DNA of 64,000 bases from Arenicola marina (GCA_964019135.1 OZ025260.1:20082254-20146253), one strand, 5' to 3'; counted from the first letter of the stretch, positions 24,500-36,292 are shown. The notes: generated from the letters alone by a model not told the origin. Program-made: numbers and translations.

Positions 24500-25105
24500 C
24501 TCAGCAATTCTTTACACGACCCGACCCAGTACTCGCTTGGACCAGGACCAGTACTCACGTTTGACCTGACCCAGTACTCGCAAGTGACCTGACCCAGTAC
24601 TCGCGTGTGACCTGACCCAGTTCCCCTGCCTGCTGACCCCGCCCCCGGCGAGACGATGCTGAAACCGGACCGTCCCCGCGTGTTGGCCTTACTGCTCTCC
24701 AAGTCCCACATCTTGCTGCTCCTCGCCAGCCTCCTCATCTTCATCATCTGGTTCGGCGCCTCCCGCTCACTCAGCGTCACGGGCTACCAGGGCCCGGGCG
24801 ACGCCAGCCTCGTGGTCGCCGAGACTGCGCCAGAGGGCTCCAAGAACAAGAAGGCGATCGCCAGCGCCATGCAGCGGGCGGACACGGAATCACTGGGACT
24901 TAAGACCCAACGCACCAAGTTACAAGGTCTGAACGACGGTATCGGGGAAGGTGACGGAAATGCCGTGGAAACGACAACCATGATAATGTCCACCTCCACG
25001 GCTTTCCAGTCCACGCAGTCGACATTCGCGACGACCACGGAGGACACGAGATAATGTTCGTTTAGTATTTCTATTTCACTCGAATAAATTCACATTACGA
25101 GAAAA
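24500..25105 (+). other. Probable terminal exon of the small membrane-anchor gene, with polyadenylation signal
   Basis: A good splice acceptor (TTTCGTGTTTCTTTCTAG) ends at 24499, preceded by a TTA microsatellite. The exon would hold a 5' UTR containing short repeats of a GACCTGACCCAGTACTCGC word, the CDS at 24656-25054, and an AATAAA signal at 25083-25088, 29 nt after the stop codon. The exact cleavage site is not known. Confidence 0.55.
24656..25054 (+). CDS. Small type II membrane protein resembling the anchor and stem of a glycosyltransferase
   Basis: The protein has 132 residues. A basic N-terminus (KPDRPR) precedes a strong hydrophobic segment (about residues 18-35, with HILLLLASLLIFIIWF). 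A lumenal tail of about 95 residues follows, ending in a Thr/Ser-rich stretch with ATTTEDTR. Topology and the Thr-rich tail resemble the anchor and stem of the GT77-type protein at 1872-4436 (which has TTTSGTS and FTTTEGG in its stem), but there is no catalytic domain, and a stop and AATAAA follow at once. It could be a truncated glycosyltransferase copy, an alternative terminal exon of a longer gene, or a genuine small secretory-pathway protein. A splice acceptor upstream and the close polyadenylation signal favour a transcribed gene. Confidence 0.55.
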   Translation: MLKPDRPRVLALLLSKSHILLLLASLLIFIIWFGASRSLSVTGYQGPGDASLVVAETAPEGSKNKKAIASAMQRADTESLGLKTQRTKLQGLNDGIGEGDGNAVETTTMIMSTSTAFQSTQSTFATTTEDTR

Positions 25106-25129
25106 CAAACCAATGGACGTTTGTTTATG

Positions 25130-26560
25130 TGTGTTGTTCCATATCTCAGCCAACGTGACAAGGTATCTCAGCCAATGTGGCACGATATCTCAGTTAGCGT
25201 GACATGATATCTGACCTATCTCATTCAGTTCCATGATAGTTCCGTCAACGGGATCTGATATCTCAGTCAACGGGATCTGATATCTCAGTCAACGTGACAT
25301 GATATGTCAGTCATCGTGACATGATATCTCCGTCATCGTGACATGATATCTCAGTCAACGTGACATAAGATCTCGGTCAACGTGCAATGATATCTCAGTC
25401 AACATGACATGATATCTCAGTCAACGGAACATGATATCTCAGCCAATGTGACATGATATCTCAGCCAATGTGACATGATATCTCAGTATACATGACATGG
25501 TATCTCAGTCAACGTGATATGATATCTCAATCAACGTGACATGATATCTCAATCAACGTGACGTGATATCTCAATTAATGTGACATGATATATCATTCAG
25601 CGCGTCATGGTATCTCAACGTGACATAATATCTCAGTCAACGTGACATGAGATGTCAGTCAGCGTGACATGATATCTAAGCCAACGAGACATGTTATATC
25701 ATTCCACGTGATATGATATCTCAATCAACGTGACATGATATCTCAATCAACGTGACATGACATCTCAATCAACGTGATATGTTATCTCAGTCAACGTTAT
25801 ATGATATCTCAATCAACGTGACATGATATATCAGTCAACGTGACATAATATCTCAGTCAACGTGACATGAGGTGTCAGTCAACGTGACATGATATCTAAG
25901 CCAACGTGACATGTTATCTTAGTCAACGTAATATGATATTTCAGCCAACGTGATATGATATTTCAGTAAACGTGACGTGATACATCACTCAACGTGACAT
26001 GATATCTCAGTCAACGTGACATGTTATCTCATTCAACGTGACATGTTATCTCATTCAACGTGACATGATATCTCAGTCAACGTGACATGTTATCTCAGTC
26101 AAGGTGACATGTTCTCTCAGTCAATGTGACATGTTATCTCAGTCAACGTGACATGATATCTCATCCAACGTGACATGATATCTCATTCAACGTGACATGA
26201 TATCTCAGTCAACGTGACATGATATCTCAGGCAACGTGACATGATATCTCAGACAACGTGACATGATATCTCAGTCAACGTGACATATCTCAGTAAACGT
26301 GACAAGATATCTTAAAGTGACATGATATCTCAACGTGACATGCCATCTCAGTCAACGTGACATGATATCTCAAAGTGACATGATCTCTCAAAGTAACATG
26401 ATATCTCAAAGTCCCATTATATCCCAATGTCACATGATATCTCAAAGTGACATGATATCTCAAAGTGACATGATATCTCAAACTGACATGATATCTTAAA
26501 GTGACATGATATCTCAAAGTGACATGATATTTCAGTCAACGTGAACATGATACCTTAACG
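25130..26560. repeat. 22-bp minisatellite
   Basis: About 64 copies of a unit near TGACATGATATCTCAGTCAACG. A shortened form (AAAGTGACATGATATCTC) takes over at 26300-26530, giving a distinct right-hand subfamily. Confidence 0.93.
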
Positions 26561-28005
26561 TTGTTAAGCGCCTTACCTTGAACCGCCAGAGTTATCATCA
26601 GAGTTATGGTAGGACAACTCTCCCCCACATTGTTTACTCCCCTCCCATAAAATATCTCCGGCAATTCTCCCCCCGGAGCGCCCCCCCCCCCCAGCTTGGA
26701 CAATTCCCCCGACACCCCACCTCCGACAACTCCCCCCCTCCCCCTCCTCCGGATAACTTTCCCTCGGACAATCCCCACGTAGATAACGCCGGACCAACAA
26801 TAGCCCCCCCCCCACACACCCCACTCGCATGTGAAGGAGCGTGGCTTTCTGTTTATAAGGTTGTCCGTCAGGTTGCAGATGCGCAGCCTTCATATTATAC
26901 TTTCATTTTGCACCGTTTCTAAACGCCCGCCCTAGGCCTTACCAGCCTGAGGCTGATAGGCACTTGTGTCGATTGGTCTTGATTAGAATTTGGAACCATG
27001 TGGCGCGGACGTATTAGTGAGACCCCATGTATGGTCATTTACAAACACAAATAACGTTTACGATGAGTTGGGTAGGAAATAGGCACAACGGAGTGGGTCT
27101 CCCCAGGCTATATAGCCGTGTGAAGGGATGCGAAGGGATGCCTATGCTATCTGCCTATTGTGCATACACCAACCGCCCTACTTCAAACGTAGGCAAAATC
27201 GGTGGGAAATTCAATTTGTTCGCTTTTTTCCGAGTTCGGAGCTCTGGATTATCAATACCGAGAGAGTTATGACCATTCAAAGCTGACATTTCGAATATAT
27301 CAATAAATGGACTGCTGTGCCGGTCTATGTGCTTAGGCCTGACTGGTGGCGGTGGGAGGAGGGTGGTTGCATAGGGTCGAGTTGTCCACGATTGTGTGAG
27401 GAGCCATTGTCCTGGGGGGTGGGGGGGGGGTGAGTGGGCGGCTGACTGAAGGAGAATTTGGGATTGTCCTGCTCCCGTGGTCAGATGTGGGGTGCCCGGG
27501 GGGAGGGGTACATGAGCGGGGGTGGGTGGGGGGGGGGGGCAGACATTGTTCACACAGACGGGAAGGGAGTATTTTATCTCACCAGGTGGTGCCACTGTAT
27601 GGTCTTGGAGGCTGTATCCCTGAATGGTGCTATACTAGGTACGACCGTAAGGCAAACATGACCCTAGACGTATGGAGCACAGGGTAGTGACGTGTACCCA
27701 CACCCTGTGCCCCAGCTTGTGGAATGGCGAAGTCATTAACGCATAAATTAAGTGTTTCCCTTACACTAACCGATCACGCTCTATTCGCTACAAAGTACCA
27801 AAAGAGATCCCAATTTTCCAAAATGGTCAAACTTTTATTTCTATTTTGTTGTGGACCTGCCATACTACGATTCTTGAAAAAAAAAATATTCCTAAACAAG
27901 CTTACGAACATTTTCAGAACAACACATCATGTAATAATAGCCAATAAGGTTTCACGTCCCACCATTCCCCCGGACGCCCTCGAACTAACTGACCAGTAAA
28001 AAACA
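26561..28005. other. Unassigned region with C-rich and G-rich tracts
   Basis: A C-rich tract lies at about 26665-26820 and a G-rich tract at about 27410-27540. I found no coding exon that can be supported; proline- or glycine-rich open frames follow the base composition. Confidence 0.5.
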
Positions 28006-28530
28006 TGAATAAGAGGGCGATTCCCTTTAGGCATATTGACTTGTCTAAGGCATTCGATACAGTAAAGACCGATATTACGGCCAAAAGTCTATGAGAAGTT
28101 ACATTTGCAATAAAAATCAATATGGTCAACTTCAAGATGGAACGTCTATAGATTGAAATATAAAACCCTAATATAAGTTTTTCACTAAGCTCCACCCATT
28201 GTCTTTTGTTTATTTATAATAGAAAATTGATATAACATCTCCCAGGGACATTTTTTATGAAATACGCAGATGACACAACCCTTCGAATTACGATAAATCC
28301 AAAAGATATCAACGTCAAATATTTCGTTTCCCAATCAAATTTATGTTCTATGTTGATGTTCTCATTCATGCGATGAATAAAAGTCCTATCCAGTGTGTAG
28401 ATGAATTTAATATGCTGGAGTTAACTATGCACAGAAGCTTAAGATGGGACAGCCATATCCTAAAAATATCAATTATTGATCTGATCTGAGCGATTAAAAA
28501 AAAACACAAGAGAAAACTCTTAGGATCATA
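28006..28530 (+). mobile_element. Decayed non-LTR retrotransposon (LINE) reverse transcriptase fragment
   Basis: Translation gives HIDLSKAFDTV at about 28032-28064 and KYADDTTLR at about 28260-28286, the two best-known blocks of LINE reverse transcriptases of the Jockey/CR1/L2 kind. A further block, HRSLRWDSHI, near 28430-28460 matches the region after the catalytic core (usual form LxWxxHI) and lies in a different frame. The blocks are closer together than in an intact element and stops occur between them, so this is an old truncated copy. Its ends are approximate. Confidence 0.75.
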
Positions 28531-30444
28531 ACGTGCGGAAAATATAATGTACTGACGACGAGGTCATGGGACCATGGGTGACTGTATGACGGCTTGGTGG
28601 AGCACCACACCCAAACCACGGGAGGAATAGACCGACCCATACCCCGACCCTAAGCCCCGCCCACGCTTGAGTCCTTTTTCTTGGTCGTGAGTACGAAATT
28701 GACAATCATAGCTGATGGTAGGTATAAGTGAGTAGTCTCTGAAACTGACAAGAAAGTGACATGCTGCTTCGTTTGTCTGACTTGTTTGTCCGATATGACG
28801 CACGTGGAAGACCTTTTTCCACGACACGATTGGATAAAAGCAACAGTGACGTCAGTGAATGATTGACAGCCTGGATTGGTCTATTGTAACATCACCCTTA
28901 CTGACCACCCATGTCGGATGTGAAGGGTAGATGCTTTATCTTTGCAGTCTTTGTCTGAATCAAGTTGTAAGTTTCAGTACTGGCGCATCAGAAGCCGTCA
29001 ATGCGGGAGGCTTGGGTTTCAGGTGTGTCTTCCAGTGACGTTAATATCGAAAACCTAACTTCGCGTGTCGCTAATGAATGAAAGTCCACAATATGTAAAT
29101 GGTGGTGAAGGCATCACGTTAGACGTTTGCCTTCGATGTGCCAGCGGTTTCTCACGGCCTGAACTTGTGCTGATTCGGGGCTGTTATCACCATGCAACAT
29201 ACTTACCTTTATGTACCATACTTGCCATATATCTATTCTCATTGGTAGCTTGACAAACATTGTTAGTAGCCTACATGTACACGCTATAATGTGCACGGAA
29301 TGAAGTGAACGATTTAATCAATCAATCAGTCAGTCACTCGATCAATCGATCATGCAGCCAGATGCCCTACCGTAAAGGCCGTACGTACGACTGTTTGTCA
29401 GCACACTTAAGGTACAATTACAGAAAAAATCCCGGAAAGTATTCTCTCTAAGGTTATTCACGAGCCAAGCCCTGGGCGGTCTAGGCTGTGCACATGTAAC
29501 ACTATAGTAGCCTAAGTTCTTTAGTAAGTTTTACAATAAATACTCTACATAGGCCTACTACAGTATGGTCCAGACTATAGAATTTACCAACTATTATTCT
29601 AAATCCCATAGTAATTATGTTCTATAGCATTTTTAATGCAGGGTTGATTTGGCCAAAACCCAAATCTATATTTGTGCAGGCGAATGTCTTTGCTATAATT
29701 TCTTGCATGTGGCTGTGTTCGTATGTATCTGGTAAGCTGTGTTTGGCTTTTGTATCCTCCTTTCCAGTTAGTAACTTGCAGGGTCAGGTCTATTAGGTCA
29801 TTATGTATGTCATTAACTACTATCTCTCGCATTTTTCGCATCTTTTATGCATCCGCGAGATGTTGTTTAGTACGTAAGAAACAAGACCCCCCTCTAGTAC
29901 AGCAGAAACAAAATGGACTCGTCCACGTTGACGCCCCTAGCAACCAGTTGCTTATTGAAGTCAACCAATCAGAGGCTGGCTTTTGGCTGGCAGCAAGAAG
30001 TTCTACCCAATCAGTCATTCGGACAACAGATGCCGACGAGGTTACCCACCGCCTCCGTTACAATACCTTTTTTTATTGAATTTCAGTTTTAATCAATACG
30101 CAATTAATTATTAAATTGATCAGTATAGTAAGGGTTGTGCCGTAGAACACTTATATTTATGAACTCCCGTAATAAACTGACATGATTATTTGATTAAAAG
30201 AGAACGGAATATTTAAGGATATGGATGACCGCTGTTCCTCGTTCTTCTGAACGCAATTTGTAAATATTACCATACTTTCGACACCCCCAGCTTTCAATTA
30301 AATAGAAAGCTACATTGCAGAAGAGAATCCCAGTGGCCCGCATGAAAGCGACCATATGCATTTTTAATCTCTCTTATTGAGTCTCTAGACCAAGTATAAA
30401 TTTTGAAATTTGTTCGTTTTAATTTTAGTTTGTTCACTGTTTAC
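28531..30444. other. Unassigned single-copy region
   Basis: No gene recognised. A short ATCA-rich patch lies at 29316-29353. Several open frames of 60-120 codons on both strands show no domain. Part of this may be further transposon debris next to the LINE fragment. Confidence 0.45.
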
Positions 30445-31255
30445 GAGGGGCTAGAGGAGCGGACCACGGGACGACGGGAGCTGACCACGGGGCAAGAGGA
30501 GCGGACCACGGGACGACAGGAGCGGACCACGGGGCGACAGGAGCGGACCACGGGACGACAGGAGCGGACCAGGAGACGACAGGAGCGGACCACGGGACGA
30601 CAGGAGCGGACCACGGGACGACAGGAGCGGACCACGGGACGACAGGAGCGGACCACGGGACGACAGGAGCGGACCACGGGACGACAGGAGCGGACCGCGG
30701 GACGACAGGAGCGGACCGCGGGACGACAGGAGCGGACCGCGGGACGACAGGAGCAGACCGCGGGACGACAGGAGCGGACCACGGGACGACAGGAGCGGAC
30801 CGCGGGACGACAGGAGCGGACCGCGGGACGACGGGAGCGGACCACGGGACGACGGGAGCGGACCACGGGACGACAAGAGCGGACCACGAGACGACAGGAG
30901 CGGACCGCGGGACGACAGGAGCGGACCGCGGGACGACAGGAGCGGACCGCGGGACGACAGGAGCGGACCGCGGGACGACAGAAGCGGACCGCGGGACGAC
31001 AGGAGCGGACTGCGGGACGACAGGAGCGGACCACGGGACGACAGGAGCGGACCACGGGACGACGGGAGCTGACCACGGGGCAAGAGGAGCGGACCACGGG
31101 ACGACAGGAGCGGACCACGGGACGACAAGAGCGGACCGCGGGACGACAGGAGCGGACCACGGGACAACAGGAGCGGACCACGGGACAACAGGAGCGGATC
31201 GCGGGACGACAGGAGCGGACCACGGGACGTCAGGAGCGGACCACGGCGCGCTACT
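30445..31255. repeat. 21-bp minisatellite
   Basis: About 38 copies of ACAGGAGCGGACCACGGGACG with a CCGCGGG variant. As the unit is a multiple of three, both strands have long open frames (an Arg/Thr/Glu-rich 7-residue repeat on the plus strand, Ser/Arg/Pro-rich on the minus). A block with GGGAGCTGACCACGGGGCAA occurs at about 30476 and again at about 31065, a sign of internal duplication. Confidence 0.93.
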
Positions 31256-31615
31256 TATCCACCCGAGATCCGCTAGCTTACCGTCACTATGGTATCGACC
31301 GAACGGGCCTATTGAACGTTATTGAACAGAACTGTTAGTCAGTTAACCTTTACACAAAATAAACCGTGACATTCAGGTATGTACACGCTAATGTGACATT
31401 TCCCCACACCGTAACTGTGGGCAAGCACCCCGGAGGGGGGAGGTCGTGGGGGGGGGGGGGGTGTACGGTATGGCCGTACAAAGTCGATTGTGGTGTCAGG
31501 GACCTGTGGAATGGAGAGGGAAGGTGGGAGGAGTGTGGGGGGGGGGGGGGCGGGTGCGTTGTAATGGCGTAGCTACAAGCAAAGGTCGGTATGAGAAATA
31601 CGCGTGTATCTATAT
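31256..31615. other. Unassigned spacer with G runs
   Basis: G runs occur at about 31446-31461 and 31536-31550. No gene or RNA is recognised. Confidence 0.5.
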
Positions 31616-31748
31616 CAGTGGCCTATTTCACGTACATAGTTTAGCCGGCTACGGGGCTTAGTCGACTAAAATCGCCTATCTTTTACATGGTAACTTTAGC
31701 CGACTAAGCCCCGTAGCCGGCTAAACTGCGTTCGTGAAATCCGCCACA
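31616..31748. mobile_element. Palindromic MITE, copy 1
   Basis: Two long inverted arms, each containing GTTTAGCCGGCTACGGGGC followed by TTAGTCGRCTAAA, flank a centre of about 30 bp. The similarity runs outward to ATTTCACG and GTGGC near both ends, giving terminal inverted repeats of about 45-50 bp in an element of about 130 bp. A related copy lies at 37123-37249 in opposite orientation. The length and TIR-only structure fit a non-autonomous DNA transposon; the superfamily is not determined. Confidence 0.75.
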
Positions 31749-31884
31749 GGCATGAACTCATGTTGACTACAAATGTTCGCATTAACATATTTTATGCAAG
31801 AGTCATTTCAGCCCATGCCTTTAGTCGTCAAAATTTGTTGACAGCTTATTTGGGGTTATGAGCTGAACGGTTCAGGCTGAACTT

Positions 31885-33238
31885 ACACGCCCTATAAGGA
31901 TAAGACCTACAAAGGTACCATAAGGGTAACACACTCTATAAGGGTAACACACCTTATAAGGGTAACACACTCTATAAGGGTAACACATCCTACAAGAGTA
32001 ACAAAACCTACAAGGGTAACATACCCTATTAGGGTAACACAACATATAATAGTTATACCCACACTATGAGGGTAACACACCCTATAAGGGTAACACACCC
32101 TACGAGGATAACACACCTTATAAGGGTAACACATCCTATAAAGGTAACACACCCTATAAAGGTAACACACCTTATTAGGGTAACACACCTTATTAGGGTA
32201 ACACACCTTATAAGGGTAACACACCTTATAAGGGTAACACACCCAATAAAGGTAACACACCCTATAAGGGTAACACACCTTATAAGGTAACACACCTTAT
32301 AAGGGTAACACACCCTATAAAGGTAACACACCCTATAAGGGTAACACACCTTATAAGGGTAACACACCTTATAAGGATAACACACTCTGTAAAGGTAACA
32401 CACCCTATAAAGGTAACACCCTACAAGGGTAACACACCCTACAAGGGTAACACAACCTACAAGGGTAACACAGCTTATAAGGGTAACAAACACTATAAGG
32501 GTAACACACTTTATAAGGGTAACACACCTTATAAGGGTAACACACCCTATAAAGGTAACACACCCTACAAGGGTAACACAACACACCTTATAAGGGTAAC
32601 ACACCCTATAAGGGTAACACACCCTATAAGGGTAACACACCTTATAAGGGTAACACACCCTATAAGGGTAACACACCTTATAAGGGTAAGACACCCTATA
32701 ATGGTAACACACCTTATAAGGGTAACACGCTCTATAAGGGTAACACACCTTATAAGGGTAACACACCCTATAAGGGTAGCACACCCTACAAAAGTAACAC
32801 ACCTTATAAGAGTAACACACCCAATAAGGGTAACACACCTTATAAGGGTAACACACCCTATAAGGGTAACACACCTTATAAGGGTAACACACCCTATAAG
32901 GGTAACACACCTTATAAGGGTAACACACCCTATAAGGATAACACACCTTATAAGGGTAACACACCCTATAAGGATAACACACCTCATAAGGGTAACACAC
33001 CCTATAAGGGTAACACACCTTATAAGGATAACACACCCTATAAGGGTAACACACCCTATAAGGGTAACACACCCTACACGAGTAACACACCCTATAAGGG
33101 TAACACACCTTATAAGGATAACACACCCTATAAGGGTAACACACCTTATAAGGATAACACACCCTATAAGGATAACACACCCTATAAGGGTAACGCCCTG
33201 CAAAGGACACACACCCTACAATAAAGCTAACATCTTAT
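31885..33238. repeat. 18-bp minisatellite
   Basis: About 74 copies of AAGGGTAACACACCTTAT and its CCCTAT variant. Two-unit (36-bp) alternation is visible at 32830-33000. Divergence rises at both ends (for example around 32000 and 32400). Confidence 0.94.
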
Positions 33239-33257
33239 AAGTGTGACCCGTGAATCA

Positions 33258-33403
33258 AAACCCATTTCTTCTCATCTCATCAAGGGCCAAGCGTGGCCAG
33301 CGAACCTGCCGGACGAACCATGCCCCAGATTAGGTGTCCAGGTCCGGATTCGAACCCAGGACCTGAGGATGTAACTAACCACTACACCAGGGAGGCCCTG
33401 GTA
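33258..33403 (-). mobile_element. tRNA-derived SINE
   Basis: On the minus strand the head carries TGGTGTAGTGG (33379-33389, A box) and GGTTCGAATCC (33346-33356, a perfect RNA polymerase III B box) at tRNA-like spacing. They are followed by about 70-90 bp of unrelated body. The tRNA cloverleaf is incomplete at its 3' side and it runs into the body without a break, so this is a SINE and not a tRNA gene. Confidence 0.7.
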
Positions 33404-33424
33404 ATAACGTAATGAATCTACTCT

Positions 33425-33672
33425 TTATAGTATACATACATATACATATATATGTATACTATAAGTATATATAAGTATACTATAAGTATATATAAGTATA
33501 CTATAAGTATATATAAGTATACTATAAATATATATAAGTATACTATAAGTATATATAAGTATACTATAAATATATATAAGTATACTATAAGTATATATAA
33601 GTATACTATAAGTACTATAAGTATACTATAAGTATATATAGTATATATAAGTATATTTATAAGTATATTATC
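33425..33672. repeat. TA-rich 21-bp tandem repeat
   Basis: About eleven units of ATAAGTATACTATAAGTATAT type, almost purely A and T. The unit is partly self-complementary (AGTATACT). Confidence 0.9.
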
Positions 33673-34354
33673 TTACGGTTCCGTCGAACGTTTTTTTTTT
33701 ACTTTACACTTAATGGATTATCGAATACCAATTTATAATCAAGGCGTTGCAATTTTTGCTCAATACGCGCAAAACTACACCAATAGTAATTAAAGAGTGG
33801 GCCAATTACACCCAATTCACGTCAAAATGGGTTTCAAATATACCACATTCAGTTTAAAAGCTCATGACAGAGATTGAGAGGATGGCGCCGTGCACAGTTT
33901 ACGACCTAACTGCCCCCCCCCCCCCCCTCCCCCAGTTCAACCTTTCTCCTGCACTACCCACTTCTATATTCATCGACTTTACAATCGATCCCGGTGCAAT
34001 GTTATTCTACTTTATTGACCGTGGGGGCGCTTATGGCTGTTGATTTCAATCTGTCTGGAGACTGGACCGGTCCCTTCATGTCCGATACATTGACGGTGTC
34101 TACGTCATGGGTGTGGGGCCCGAGGTAAACATTACTGGGATCCCAAACACTCTCCCCAAACTCGGGACACAAACCCCCAAAGGGAGGAACTATTCTGGCG
34201 GGAACTGCCTGCCGCGCGAGGAGGTGTAAGTTAGGTAGAGCATTAAGCCGTGAAGTTTTCCCGCCCTCGCGTGCGCCGAGCAGACGACCGACCCAACAGC
34301 CGGGGATACCAGACTGCCTACTACTACCAGGCTGCCGTGTGTGCTCTTTCTGAT
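33673..34354. other. Upstream region of the second glycosyltransferase gene
   Basis: No exon was recognised. A C run lies at about 33913-33930. The reading frame of the downstream gene stays open back to about 34250, but without an ATG before 34355, so part of this may be 5' UTR. No TATA box or clear initiator was identified. Confidence 0.45.
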
Positions 34355-36292
34355 ATGAAAGGTGAAGCCAATTATTGGATTCAGGGCGGTGATGTAGCTG
34401 AATTGAGTCCAGCGGCGGTGCACGGGGCGCACAGAGGTGGCAAACGACTGCTCTCAGGTAGCGACAGTGACGGGGAGATGAGCTCAGCGGAAGGTTCGGC
34501 CATGGGTCACAACAGACATCTGTTTTCCTTGCTGGCCGTGTTAATGTTGCTTCCCGCCCTGGCAGTCTTCGGAGGGGCCTACTACTATTTCGCGTCCGTC
34601 GGTCGGTCGTCCAGCCGGTTCGACGGCTCAGACTCTTTCGGATTCTACGGCACGCTTCAGTTCCTCAACGTCATCAGCGTGGAAACCTCGGAGGAGCCCG
34701 GGGCCGAATATGACGTAGACGACATGGGTCAGTTCCGGGCGTACCCGGACGGCGTGAACCGAGTGCCCTTCGAGGAGGCGGACATAGGCATGGACCTCAG
34801 CGAGTTCGAGGACGGCGACGATCGCCCGGACGAGGGGTTCGGGGTGGACGCCCCTGACAACGACATCAGCAGCAGGGTGGAGTTTCTCAACTACGAGACC
34901 GCGCTCCGGGCCCGCGCGTCACGTGACAAGGTGATTATGATCAAGATGATAAACGAGAAGGCTGCCGACATGGCCATCAACTTCTGCGAGGAGATCCTGA
35001 TTAAGAAGGGGTACGATAACTATCTATTCGTGTCCATGGAGCGACAGGTATGTGATGAGCTGAAGCGCATCGAGCTGCCATGCTACGTGCATGATGAGTA
35101 CGAGGGCGGTCAGATCACGCGAGACCAGCTGGTCAGCCAGCTGAGTCCCGCCCAGGCCATGGCGATAGTCCGGGTCCGGATGATCCTGGACGCCATCTCG
35201 CTGGGGTACACGGTGCTGTTCACGGGCGCCGACACCCTGTACATGAAGGACCCCTTCGCCGCGATGGACACGACGTGTGGCGAGAGCTGTGACATCGCCG
35301 TGACCGTGCGCAAAAGCGCCGGCGGCGGGGGCCCCCCCTTCGCCAACTGGGCGGCCCACTACGTGCGGCCCAGCCGCGTGACGGTGCTGCTGTACGGCAA
35401 GCTGCTGCTCGACCTGAGGAAGGACGCCGCGGACAGCGAGGGCAAGCTCAACGAACACCTCAAACAGCTCCACTACAAAGTCGGCCTCAAGGTCGAGGCG
35501 CTCGACGACTCGGAGTTCATCCCGGCCTCGGTATTCTTCCGCACCCGCCGGTTCCCGGCAGATTACAAGTGCAGCGGGTGCGTGGCGCTGTACGAGGACC
35601 GGAAGCCGTCGCGCGCCCAGCAGGTGTACGACCTCAAGGAGATGGGGCTCTGGAAGGCCAACTTCGACGAGTATTACACGAGCAGGCGGAGGGGGTACAT
35701 CATGTACTATCACCCTTACGAGTTCGACAGCAACCGTCGCACGCTGATCCAGGAGATCACGGCGCTCCGGAACGCCCTGGCGCTGGGGCAGATCCTGGGG
35801 CGACTCGTCATCCTGCCGCGCTTCCACTGCCCCAACGCGGTCACCGAGGTTGACTTCTGCTCCCTGCGCGATATCTTAGTCATGACCGATTTCGACGCCG
35901 AGTTCGGCGAGTTTTACAGAGAGCACACTTTCTCCGACCACCCGGAAGTCTCGCGAGAAGTGAAGCGACAGACTTCCGATGTGTTTTACATCGGGAGCCA
36001 GCGACCGCCGCAAGCCGATGCGGACTCGCAACTTCCGGACCGGAAACCGTTCGTCTTCCTCAAGCCGGCCAACCCGCGAGAGGGCGCCACTGCCGACGAG
36101 CTGAAGGAGTTCTTCGCGCCCGAGTGGCGCTACTTCTTGCGGATTCACTCGCTCTACAGCGGCTTGATGGGGTTCGACACCAGGCAGGAGACGGACGCCT
36201 TCAACAGTCGCCTGCGCACAGGCTTTAGGCTCCGCCCCGAGGTCCAGGAGGAGGTCGGAGACTGGGAATTCGATATGGAGTACAATTATTAG
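34355..36292 (+). CDS. GT77-type glycosyltransferase paralogue with altered DxD motif
   Basis: The protein has 645 residues from the first ATG in frame; later Met at residues 42 or 50 are possible. A cytosolic part of about 54 residues precedes one anchor (about 55-78, LLAVLMLLPALAVFGG). A short acidic stem and the catalytic region follow. At the position where the paralogue at 1872-4436 has SDVDT, this protein has TGADT (residues 290-294): the first Asp of DxD is Gly and only Asp293 remains. Shared blocks include MKDPF against MRNPF, a Cys pair (CSGCVAL against CENCVAV), ALRNALALGQIL, LPRFHC and YREHTF. Family GT77 enzymes use the DxD for metal and nucleotide-sugar binding, so activity may be changed or lost; the fold is otherwise intact and the frame unbroken. 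The CDS is GC-rich beside AT-rich flanks and appears intronless. Substrate unknown. Confidence 0.85.
   Translation: MKGEANYWIQGGDVAELSPAAVHGAHRGGKRLLSGSDSDGEMSSAEGSAMGHNRHLFSLLAVLMLLPALAVFGGAYYYFASVGRSSSRFDGSDSFGFYGTLQFLNVISVETSEEPGAEYDVDDMGQFRAYPDGVNRVPFEEADIGMDLSEFEDGDDRPDEGFGVDAPDNDISSRVEFLNYETALRARASRDKVIMIKMINEKAADMAINFCEEILIKKGYDNYLFVSMERQVCDELKRIELPCYVHDEYEGGQITRDQLVSQLSPAQAMAIVRVRMILDAISLGYTVLFTGADTLYMKDPFAAMDTTCGESCDIAVTVRKSAGGGGPPFANWAAHYVRPSRVTVLLYGKLLLDLRKDAADSEGKLNEHLKQLHYKVGLKVEALDDSEFIPASVFFRTRRFPADYKCSGCVALYEDRKPSRAQQVYDLKEMGLWKANFDEYYTSRRRGYIMYYHPYEFDSNRRTLIQEITALRNALALGQILGRLVILPRFHCPNAVTEVDFCSLRDILVMTDFDAEFGEFYREHTFSDHPEVSREVKRQTSDVFYIGSQRPPQADADSQLPDRKPFVFLKPANPREGATADELKEFFAPEWRYFLRIHSLYSGLMGFDTRQETDAFNSRLRTGFRLRPEVQEEVGDWEFDMEYNY

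Noticed and set aside
29599-29841. 80-codon minus-strand frame with a peptide resembling transposon debris
   Set aside because: I could not connect it to any known family with confidence.
30441-31338. Arg/Glu-rich 311-codon frame and Ser/Arg/Pro-rich antisense frames
   Set aside because: They are translations of the 21-bp minisatellite (7-residue period), open on both strands.
31885-33238. Telomere-like repeat (TAAGGGTAACAC)
   Set aside because: The unit is 18 bp and does not contain TTAGGG tandem copies; it is an internal minisatellite.
33327-33400. Functional tRNA gene on the minus strand
   Set aside because: A and B boxes are present but the acceptor and T-arm pairing is incomplete and the sequence continues into a SINE body.
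35024-35827. 267-codon frame antisense to the second glycosyltransferase
   Set aside because: Shadow of the GC-rich sense frame, with no recognisable domain.
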